From contig NZ_JNIW01000033.1 of NCBI RefSeq assembly GCF_000701425.1, forward strand, positions 1-40,820: a stretch of 40,820 nt of DNA. Direction: 5' to 3'. How positions within the stretch are numbered: position 1 is the stretch's first letter; the number at the start of each line of letters is the position of its first letter. Position numbers and translations under genes: made by a program. The notes under the pieces are model-generated. The model ran no database searches. It saw only the letters and a list, made by a program, of their open reading frames with translations, and was not told the origin of the DNA. The stretch is from Deinococcus frigens DSM 12807. GTDB lineage: Bacteria > Deinococcota > Deinococci > Deinococcales > Deinococcaceae. Positions 30,004-40,820 of the stretch are shown here, piece by piece.

Positions 30004-31076
30004 CCACCCCCCACACCACTTCCCAGACCACCCGCATCCTGACCGTTCTCCTGGCCCTGGGGCTGGGGCTGGGGCTGGGGCACGCTGCCGCGCAGGACAC
30101 AGGCAAACTGACCCTGGCCAGCGCCGTGTCCCGCGCCCTGGCGGGGGGGCCGGACGTGACCACTGCCCGCGCCAACCTGCAAAAAGCGCAGGCCAACCTG
30201 CGGGCGGTGCGCGCCGATCCCACCAGCATCATCACCACGCTGACGCAGGCCGAGCAGGACAACGCGGCGGCGGCGGTCACGCTGGACGGCACCAAGCTGA
30301 ACGTGGCCCAGACCGTGATCTCGCAGTATCTCGCCGCCTCCGAGGCGAACGGACGGATTGATCTGAACAGCGCACAGGTGGCGCTGGACAAACGCAATCT
30401 GCAAATCGCGCAGGCACGTCTGGCCGCAAAAGTCGCCACCCAGTTGGATGTGAACCGCACTTCCACCAGCCTGAACAGCAACACCCAGGAACTGGCCGAC
30501 GCGCAGGCGCAGTTGCCGGTGCTGAAGTCACAACTGGCCCGCACCCTGGGCCTGCCCACAGGAACGGCGCTGACCCTGGCCGATCCGCCCGCGCCGCCCA
30601 AAATGGACGCCAGCCTCGCCACCTTGCAGGCCGGGCTGGACAAGCGCCTGCCCTCGCTGAGTCAGGCGACCAACGGCCTGAGCCTTGCGGCCTTGCAGGT
30701 CAAACTGGCCGACAACGACTACACGCCCGCCCGCACCCTGGAAGACGCCCGCACCGCTCAGGCCAACGCCCGGCGCAGCCTGGACGACGCGGTGAAGGCC
30801 GCCGGAATTGGTGTGCGCGACGCCTACCGCGCGGTGCAGAACGCCCAGGAAGGGGTAGACATCGCCCGCCAGCAGCGCAGCAATGCCCAGACCACCCTGA
30901 GCCAGGCCCGCGCCCGCCTGAAGGCCGGGACCGCCGCCGCCGTGGAAGTCCAGCAGGCCGAGGTCCAGGCCCAGCAGGCCGACTTTGCCGTGACCCAGGC
31001 GCAGGGCGGCCTGTGGAAGGCGCTCGCGGCGCTGGGGGCGGCCTCCGGTGTGGACGTGACCGGACTGGCAAAATGA
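30000..31076 (+). CDS. Second TolC-family efflux protein (short form)
   Basis: 358 residues with a signal peptide ([20 protein letters not shown]). The mature part begins [34 protein letters not shown] and ends with [35 protein letters not shown], the helical pattern of the TolC family. It is about 100 residues shorter than normal. It may be a compact channel subunit or a partner of the protein encoded just before it. Start and stop overlaps with both neighbours (ATGA at 30000 and 31073) place it firmly in the operon. Two TolC-like genes in tandem are uncommon; a duplicate that has specialised is a reasonable inference. Confidence 0.82.
   Translation: MTTPHTTSQTTRILTVLLALGLGLGLGHAAAQDTGKLTLASAVSRALAGGPDVTTARANLQKAQANLRAVRADPTSIITTLTQAEQDNAAAAVTLDGTKLNVAQTVISQYLAASEANGRIDLNSAQVALDKRNLQIAQARLAAKVATQLDVNRTSTSLNSNTQELADAQAQLPVLKSQLARTLGLPTGTALTLADPPAPPKMDASLATLQAGLDKRLPSLSQATNGLSLAALQVKLADNDYTPARTLEDARTAQANARRSLDDAVKAAGIGVRDAYRAVQNAQEGVDIARQQRSNAQTTLSQARARLKAGTAAAVEVQQAEVQAQQADFAVTQAQGGLWKALAALGAASGVDVTGLAK
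30057..30080 (+). repeat. Four tandem CTGGGG hexamers in a signal-peptide region
   Basis: CTGGGG is repeated four times exactly, encoding LGLGLGLG in the hydrophobic core of the second TolC-like signal peptide. Gain or loss of a unit would keep the frame and only change signal-peptide length. Confidence 0.8.
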
Positions 31077-32385
31077 GCTGGACTGGAAAGATGAGCTGGA
31101 CCAGAAACATGACACGCCTGATTCCTGTGGTGGCCCTGACCGCGCTGCTGGTGGGCTGTTCGCGGCCCGGACAGGACGCCAAACCTGCGGGCAACGACCT
31201 GAACACCGCTCCTGCCAAGACCACGGTCCTGCGGGTGCAGGTGGTCACCGCCAGGCAGGGCACCCTGACCGTGCAGCGCAGTTCCAGCGCCATCATCGCG
31301 GCCCAGAAGGACTCGCAGGTCGCCACCCAGAGCGGCGGCACGGTCACGCGCGTGCTGGTGGGCGAGGGCGAGCAGGTGGGCGCAGGGGCGGTGGTGGTGC
31401 AGCTCGACGACACCCAGCAGCGGCAGGCGCTGGAAAACGCGAAGTTGCAGGTCCAGCAGGCCCAGATCAACTTGCAGCAGACCCGGAACACAGCCGCCAA
31501 CGCGGGCGCGTCGCTGACCTCCGCCGTGTCCTCCGCCGAGGCGACGCTGGCCCAGGCGCGGCAGAACGCCGGAAGCGCCGAGACGCTGTATGGGCTGGGT
31601 GGCATCAGCCTGGCGGACCTTCAGGCGGCGCGGGCCACGCTGGCACAGGCGCAGTCGGGGCTGTCGGCGGCCAGAAACAATCTGGCACAGAACGGGCGCA
31701 GCGCGCAGGGCAGCGTGCCCCTGCAACAGGTGGCCCTGGAAACCGCCCAGGCAGGCGTGGGGCAGGCCGAGGAAAACCTGGCGCGCACAGGGGTCAGGGC
31801 ACCCTTTGCCGGGATCGTGGCCAGCATCGCCGCAAAGGCGGGCGAATTCGCCGGACAGGGCGCCCCGGTCTTCCGGCTGGTGGACCCCGGCAGCATTCGC
31901 GCCAAGTTCAGCGTTCCCAGCAGCGACGCCTTCGCCCTGGCCGACGGGACCAGACTGAACCTGGGCTACGGCGGCGTCAATTACGTGGCCGTGGTGCAGG
32001 GCAGCCCCGGCATTGCGGGCGCGGACCGGCTGGTGCCCATCACCGCTCGCGTGCAGGGCGGCGAAAACCTGCCGGTGGGCGCGGCGGCCCAGGTGCGTTA
32101 CCGTGCCGAGCTGGGCAGCGGCGTGCTGATCCCCAGCAGCGCGGTGCAGGTGGACGGCGGAGAGAACGCCGTGTACGTGGCGGCGGATGGCAGGGCCGAA
32201 CGCCGGGTGGTCACAGTGATCGCCGAGTCCGGCGGCAAACTGGCCGTCAGCGGCGTGGACCCCGGCCAGTCGGTGATCGACCCGCTGCCCGGCAGCCTTC
32301 AGGACGGCGCGGCCATTGCCGTGGATTCCGGGGCGACGTCTGAACCCGGTGGGGCGGACGCCGCTGAACCCGTGGAGAGTGCGCC

Positions 32386-32389
<4 letters not shown>
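31073..32389 (+). CDS. Periplasmic adaptor (membrane fusion) lipoprotein of an RND efflux pump
   Basis: 438 residues of the HlyD/AcrA family, linking the RND pump to the outer channel. The N-terminal signal ends with the lipobox LLVGC, so the cysteine is probably lipidated. The lipoyl-like half-motifs [31 protein letters not shown] and [33 protein letters not shown] flank a coiled-coil hairpin rich in Ala/Gln/Leu (about 125-230). A beta-barrel and membrane-proximal domain follow ([31 protein letters not shown]). The first ATG (31073) overlaps the upstream stop; ATGs at 31091 and 31109 are also possible because the opening is an 18-nt imperfect duplication (MSWTGK / MSWTRN). The stop overlaps the GTG start of the pump gene. 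Confidence 0.92.
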
Positions 32390-35805
<3,416 letters not shown>

Positions 35806-35821
35806 GCGCCGACTCGTAAAG

Positions 35822-35856
35822 CGAAAGCCCCCTCCATTGACCGGAGGAGGCTTTCG
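35822..35856. terminator. Bidirectional terminator between the efflux and Liv operons
   Basis: CGAAAGCC at 35822-35829 pairs with GGCTTTCG at 35849-35856; the inner CCCTCC and GGAGGA extend the stem with one mismatch around a 7-nt loop. It lies between two convergent genes, 17 bp after the RND stop and 9 bp before the livF stop. The stem is long and GC-rich, but the T-run is short. Confidence 0.75.
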
Positions 35857-35865
35857 GTTGGATGC

Positions 35866-36576
35866 CTAGCCGCCCAGATAACTCGCGGTCAGCTCCGGGT
35901 TCTGCGCCAGTTCGCGCGCCGGGCCGCTCAGCTTGACCTCGCCGGTTTCCAGCACGTAGCCGCTGTCGCTGATCGCCAGACTGGCCCGCGCGTTCTGCTC
36001 CACCAGCAGCACGGTCACGCCCTCGGCCTGCAACTGCTTGACGATCCGCAGGATGTCGCGCACGATCAACGGCGCGAGGCCCAGCGAGGGTTCGTCCAGC
36101 AGCAGCAGGCGGGGCTTGCCCATCAATGCCCGGCCAATCGCCAGCATCTGCTGTTCGCCGCCCGACAGCGTGCCTGCCAGTTGCTTGCGCCGCTCCAGCA
36201 GACGCGAAAAGCGCTCGTAGACGTGGTCCAGATCGCCGCGCCACTTTTGCTGGCGGCGGCTGTACGCGCCCAGGGTCAGGTTGTCGGCCACGCTCATGGA
36301 GGCGAACAGGTCCCGCCGCTCTGGCACTAAGCTGATGCCGCGCGCCACGCGGGTCTCCAGCGGGATGCCACGCAGCGGCTGGCCCTCGTAGATCAGCTCG
36401 CCGGTGCTGGGCAAAATTCCCATCACCGAGTTCATCAGCGTGGTCTTCCCCGCCCCGTTCGCCCCGATCACGCTGACGATGTGCCCGGCGGGAACCTCCA
36501 GCGACACGCCGCTCAGCGCCTCCACGCGGCCATAACGGGTATGCAGATCACGCACTTCAAGAAGATTGGAGGTCAC
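35866..36576 (-). CDS. livF: Branched-chain amino acid ABC transporter, ATPase LivF
   Basis: 236 residues, the standard LivF length. Walker A is GANGAGKTT (about 39-47), the Q-loop region is [17 protein letters not shown], the signature is LSGGEQQML, Walker B is [12 protein letters not shown], and the H-loop position is occupied by VLLVEQNAR, typical of LivF, which has Gln instead of His. It powers uptake of leucine/isoleucine/valine or related amides at the cytoplasmic face. The ATG at 36576 overlaps the stop of the fused LivM-LivG gene. It is the last gene of the Liv operon and ends at the terminator shared with the efflux operon. Confidence 0.94.
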   Translation of the reverse strand: MTSNLLEVRDLHTRYGRVEALSGVSLEVPAGHIVSVIGANGAGKTTLMNSVMGILPSTGELIYEGQPLRGIPLETRVARGISLVPERRDLFASMSVADNLTLGAYSRRQQKWRGDLDHVYERFSRLLERRKQLAGTLSGGEQQMLAIGRALMGKPRLLLLDEPSLGLAPLIVRDILRIVKQLQAEGVTVLLVEQNARASLAISDSGYVLETGEVKLSGPARELAQNPELTASYLGG

Positions 36577-38374
36577 GCCGCGCCCTCTTCTTCCATGTCC
36601 ACACCCAGGTAAGCCTCGCGCACATCCGCATTGTCACGCACCTGTTGCGGCGAGCCCTCGGCCAGCTTCTCGCCGTAGTTCATGACCACCAGCCGGTCAA
36701 CCAGACCCATCACCAGGTCCATGTCGTGTTCGACGAGCAGGATGGTGATACCCTCCTCACGCAGTTTTCTGAGCAGCGCCACCAGCTCTGCCTTCTCGCC
36801 GTAGCGCAGCCCGGCGGCGGGTTCGTCCAGCAGCAGCAGCGTCGGATCGGCCACCAGCGCGCGGGCGATTTCCAGCACCCGTTGCTGACCCAGCGCCAGA
36901 TTCCCGGCAAGCGTGAACGCCTGCGCGCCCAGCCCGACGCGTTCCAGTTGGCGCAGCGCCTCGTGTTGCAGAGCCGCCTCCTCCCCGCGTTCCAGGTGCA
37001 GCAGACTGCGGACGATGCCCGCCCTTCCCCGCGCGTAGCCGCCCATCATGGTGTTCTCCAGCAACGTCAGGTCCGGCAGCAGGTGAACGTGCTGGAAGGT
37101 GCGGCTCAGGCCCAGGCGGTGAATCTGCCCTGCGCTGCGGCGGCTGATGTCCTGGCCCATGAACGAGATCTGTCCGGACGTGGCCGGGTTGACCCCCGTG
37201 ATCAGGTTGAACATGGTGCTTTTTCCCGCACCATTGGGGCCGATCAGCCCCAGGATTTCCCCGGCCTGAAGGTCAAACGACACGTCGCCCACCGCACGCA
37301 GCCCACCGAACTGCTTGACGGCGTGCTGGACACTCAGAAGCGGCGTGCCGGGCGCGGGTCTGGCCCGTTGCGAGAGCTTTTCTCTCTGCGGCAGAATGCG
37401 AATGCCCTCCTGGGGCAACAAGCGTTCCAGCAGCGGCCACAGCCCCTGCCGCGCGAATTGCAGCACTAGGATGACCAGCGCCCCGAACACGATTACCTCG
37501 AAATTGCCCTGCTGGCCCAGTAAGCCGGGCAGGATGTCGCGCAGTTGCTCCCTGATCTGCGTGATCAGGCCCGCGCCCATCACGCCGCCCCAGACGTGCT
37601 GCGAGCCGCCCACCACCGCCATGAACAGGTATTCGATGCCTGCTTGCAAACCAAACGGCGTGGGATTTACGAAGCGCTGGCTGTGCGCGTAGAGCCAGCC
37701 CGCCAGCGCGGCCATCAGCGCCGCGAGGATGAACACCTGCACCCGCAGGCCGAAGGCGGACACCCCGAACGCCTCGGCCACCAGCGGCCCGCCGCGCAGC
37801 GCCCGCATGGCCCGGCCTGTGCGGCTGGACAGCAGAAACTGTGCGCCCAGCGCCACGAGTCCCAGGCAGATCAAGGCCAGATACGCGAAGTTACGCGGCG
37901 AGGTCAACTCCAGACCGAAGACGGAAATCGGCGGAATGTCGGTCAGGCCAGTGAAACCGCCCAGCGCCGGGGTATTGCCGAACACGTAGAACAGACTGAT
38001 GCCCCAGGCAATCGTGGCCAGCGGCAGGTAATGGCCCTGCATCCTCAGCGTCAGCAGGCCGAGGAACCACGCGATCAGGCCCGTGACCAGCAGCGAAACG
38101 GGCAGCGACAGCCATGGATTCCAGCCCATCTGCGCGGTCAGCACGGCAGTGGTGTACGCGCCCACGCCCATGAACGCCGCCTGCCCGAAACTGGTCAGCC
38201 CCAGAATCCCCGTCAGCAGCACCAGCCCAGTCACGACGATGGAAAAGATCAGGATGTTGGTCAGCAGCGTGACCTGAAACAGCGGCAACAGCAGCGGCAG
38301 CGACAGCGCGATCAGCACGGCGGCCACGCTCAGGCCCAGGCGAAAGGAAGATTTCGGAACTGTTTGAGACGGGA

Positions 38375-38378
<4 letters not shown>
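36573..38378 (-). CDS. livMG: Fused branched-chain amino acid ABC permease LivM and ATPase LivG
   Basis: 601 residues. Residues about 1-315 are the LivM permease with about 8-10 hydrophobic segments, including [37 protein letters not shown] and [25 protein letters not shown]. After a short linker, residues about 340-601 are the LivG ATPase: Walker [10 protein letters not shown], the LivG-type signature [15 protein letters not shown], Walker [12 protein letters not shown], and the H-loop in [11 protein letters not shown]. The start at 38378 is chosen because it overlaps the livH stop (ATGA); an in-frame ATG 42 bp upstream lies within livH. Fused permease/ATPase forms are known in this family. 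The stop overlaps livF by 4 bp. Confidence 0.94.
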
Positions 38379-39424
<1,046 letters not shown>

Positions 39425-39490
39425 CTGACTCCAGATCAGCCCATGCAAACTTGCCCAACACTCGTTTGGTTGTCATTGCCTGCCACCATA
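39425..39490 (-). promoter_or_regulatory. Possible leaderless promoter and short upstream reading frame before livH
   Basis: On the minus strand TATGGT (39490-39485) lies 8 nt before an ATG at 39476. This opens a 21-codon frame ([21 protein letters not shown]) whose TGA lies inside codons 3-5 of livH. It could be a translational-coupling leader, or the hexamer could simply be the livH promoter. Evidence is positional only. Confidence 0.25.
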
Positions 39491-39611
39491 CGGAGTTTCT
39501 GGCGGCTGGACAAGCTGGAGAGGAAGCGCGGCGATGCTGAGCGATCTCACTTCACCTCTTGAAAGTCGCTTCCATTCTGGAAACATTTTATTGATGGGGT
39601 CAAAGAGCCGT

Positions 39612-39617
39612 TAAGCT
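39612..39617 (+). promoter_or_regulatory. Leaderless -10 hexamer TAAGCT
   Basis: TAAGCT ends 7 nt before the ATG at 39625, the same hexamer and spacing as before pucR. A TTGATG at 39591-39596 is 15 bp upstream and may be a weak -35 box. Confidence 0.45.
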
Positions 39618-39624
39618 GAGAATT

Positions 39625-40263
39625 ATGACCCAGACAACATTGACGCTCGCCATTTTGGGAGGGACAGGCCGCACCGGACGCCTGCTGATTGATCAGGCAC
39701 TGGATCAGAACTATTCCCTGCGCGTGCTGGCGCGTGATCCCAGCAAACTGCACCGTCAAGATGAACGGCTAGAGTTGGTACAGGGCGACGCCATGAATGC
39801 GGCAGACATTGAGCGCTTACTCACGGGCAGCGACGTCGTGCTGAGCGCCCTGGGGCAGACCAAGGGTGGCCCGAACGAGTTGCTGACCCGCGCCGCCGAG
39901 CTGCTGACCCAGCAAATGCCCCAGCACGGGGTCAGGCGACTAATCACCCTTGTCGGTGCGGGCGTACCGTTCCCCGGCGACACCCCAAAACTGGTGGATA
40001 AGGTGTTCCGCACCCTGCTGAAAGTGCTGCAACCCGCCGTCCTGAACGACGCCGAGGCCCACGCCGAACTGATTCGGGCCTCCTCCCTGGACTGGACCAT
40101 CGTGCGGGGGCCGATGCTCACGGAAGGCTCCGCCGTGCCGCTGCTGGTGGGACGGGTGGGCGAAATCCGGCCCCGTGTGACCCGCGCCAGCGTCGCCCAG
40201 TTCATGCTGGCCCAGGTGAGCAGTGACCAGCACGTGGGTCAGGCTCCGGCCATCAGCAATTGA
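39625..40263 (+). CDS. NAD(P)-binding NmrA-like / atypical SDR protein
   Basis: 212 residues. The N-terminal Rossmann motif is LAILGGTGRTGRLLIDQAL, followed by RVLARDPSKL (an Arg after the second strand suits NADP), LVQGDAMNAADIERLLTGSDVVLSALG and RLITLVGAGV. The C-terminal SSLDWTIVRGPMLTEG is characteristic of the NAD(P)H-binding atypical SDRs such as the YwnB/biliverdin reductase B-like group. There is no Tyr-x3-Lys catalytic pair. It may be a flavin/quinone reductase or a redox sensor. It is divergent to the Liv operon and followed by a weak terminator. Substrate unknown. Confidence 0.88.
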   Translation: MTQTTLTLAILGGTGRTGRLLIDQALDQNYSLRVLARDPSKLHRQDERLELVQGDAMNAADIERLLTGSDVVLSALGQTKGGPNELLTRAAELLTQQMPQHGVRRLITLVGAGVPFPGDTPKLVDKVFRTLLKVLQPAVLNDAEAHAELIRASSLDWTIVRGPMLTEGSAVPLLVGRVGEIRPRVTRASVAQFMLAQVSSDQHVGQAPAISN

Positions 40264-40302
40264 GGGGCGAGGAGTGTCATGGGTTTTTTGAAAGCCCCTT
40301 TT
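40263..40302 (+). terminator. Weak terminator after the NAD(P)-binding protein gene
   Basis: AGGGGC at 40263-40268 pairs with GCCCCT at 40294-40299, followed by TTTT. The 25-nt loop makes this a weak candidate. Confidence 0.3.
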
Positions 40303-40820
40303 GACCCCCAGTTGACCTCCTGCCAACCCTGATTTTCAAAAGCACGGACATCACAGGCGACTTGCCCGGCCCGGAAGGTCCAAAATGGGGCTAAAATGGC
40401 ATTAAATGCTGTCTCAGACGGCGTTTCTTCATTATACATAAAAATGCATAAAACTTGATGTCCAGAAATGGCAGCAGGAAGGCCGTGAAGGCTCTAGCAG
40501 AAGGCTGATCGGACAGAGAGGCGTGAATTTTCTATCATGACGCTCCATGGCGCTCTGGTGAGCGTACAGAGGGTTTGGCGGGGCGGGCCGGGACCGATTG
40601 GCCCCCGAAAGTTCGTTTTTTGACAATTTTGGGACGACTGGGAAAATGGGGCAGCCGGAAAGTTCTCAGCAGCGCCCTGATGATGATCTTTTAGAGCTTT
40701 TAAAAGCTTTTAAAAAGATTTGATGATCATCATCAGGGGCGGCGAGCGAAAGCCCAGAAACACGGCGTTTTTCGGTTTTTTCGCCTGAGTTGTCCGGTAC
40801 TTGTAAGACCCAATCGCCTG
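40303..40820. other. Non-coding right end of the window with an AT-rich palindrome
   Basis: About 520 bp without a convincing gene; one 64-codon minus-strand frame (40432-40626) has no coding character. Base composition is much more AT-rich than elsewhere. Visible items are TTATACATAAAAATGCATAAAA at about 40434-40454, a TTGACA at 40620-40625 without a clear -10 partner, two GAAAGTTC copies, and the palindrome listed separately. It may be a promoter/control region for a gene beyond the window. Confidence 0.5.
40675..40738. repeat. Extended AT-rich palindrome with 14-bp arms
   Basis: CCCTGATGATGATC at 40675-40688 and its exact reverse complement at 40725-40738 flank 36 bp that contain the perfect palindrome AGCTTTTAAAAGCT, with CTTTTAAAAG repeated twice in tandem. 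The whole 64 bp could fold into a long cruciform. Its role is unknown: operator, partition or replication site, or a terminator without a T-run. Confidence 0.7.

Noticed and set aside
40432..40626. 64-codon minus-strand frame at the right end
   Set aside because: No ribosome-binding site, atypical composition and a region full of non-coding palindromes.

Overview
The window reads as a high-GC chromosomal segment from a Deinococcus-type bacterium. That call is an inference. It rests on the GC-rich codon use, the many genes with a TANNNT hexamer only 5-8 nt before the ATG (a leaderless layout familiar from Deinococcus), the small structured intergenic repeats, and the gene content: a diderm RND efflux system together with PucR-controlled purine and amino-acid catabolism. 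No rRNA, tRNA or CRISPR array was seen.

Layout. Positions 1-2860 are decaying: a protein fragment, a HAD phosphatase gene with an in-frame amber codon, and a flavoprotein dehydrogenase gene split by a 135-bp in-frame insertion. Positions 3008-3367 hold a small Met-Lys-Pro-tailed protein. Positions 3597-11218 form a purine-catabolism operon: xanthine dehydrogenase small and large subunits, the XdhC maturation factor, guanine deaminase and an AzgA-type purine permease, behind a good sigma-A-like promoter and a 144-nt leader. Next come a luciferase-like flavin monooxygenase and a divergent molybdopterin oxidoreductase. Positions 15369-19242 carry an omega-amino-acid module on the minus strand: CoA-acylating semialdehyde dehydrogenase, class III aminotransferase and a short PucR regulator. 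Positions 19338-24898 carry a Cys/Met-metabolism PLP enzyme, 5-oxoprolinase PxpA with a fused PxpB-PxpC, an SDR and a DadA-type flavoprotein.

Positions 24911-27521 are a PadR regulator and its partner membrane gene, the latter broken by a complete IS4-family element with 18-bp inverted repeats and a 9-bp target duplication. Divergent to padR is a TetR regulator followed by a four-gene RND efflux operon (two TolC-like proteins, a periplasmic lipoprotein adaptor and the RND pump), every junction being a 4-bp start/stop overlap. A candidate TetR operator half-site recurs at both the tetR promoter and the efflux promoter. A terminator separates this operon from a convergent branched-chain amino-acid (Liv) ABC transporter with a fused LivM-LivG and no binding-protein gene in view. 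The window closes with a small NAD(P)-binding protein and about 550 bp of non-coding DNA holding an AT-rich extended palindrome.

How the genes work together. The plus-strand operon imports purine bases, deaminates guanine to xanthine and oxidises hypoxanthine/xanthine to urate. The minus-strand module is suited to turning beta-alanine-like amino acids into acyl-CoA. The 5-oxoprolinase, SDR, DadA-type and Liv genes fit nitrogen scavenging from amino acids. The most noteworthy items are the two gene-breaking events at the left end, the small structured elements carrying terminator-like hairpins, the recurrent leaderless promoters and the shared TetR half-site. I found no clearly novel multi-gene system.
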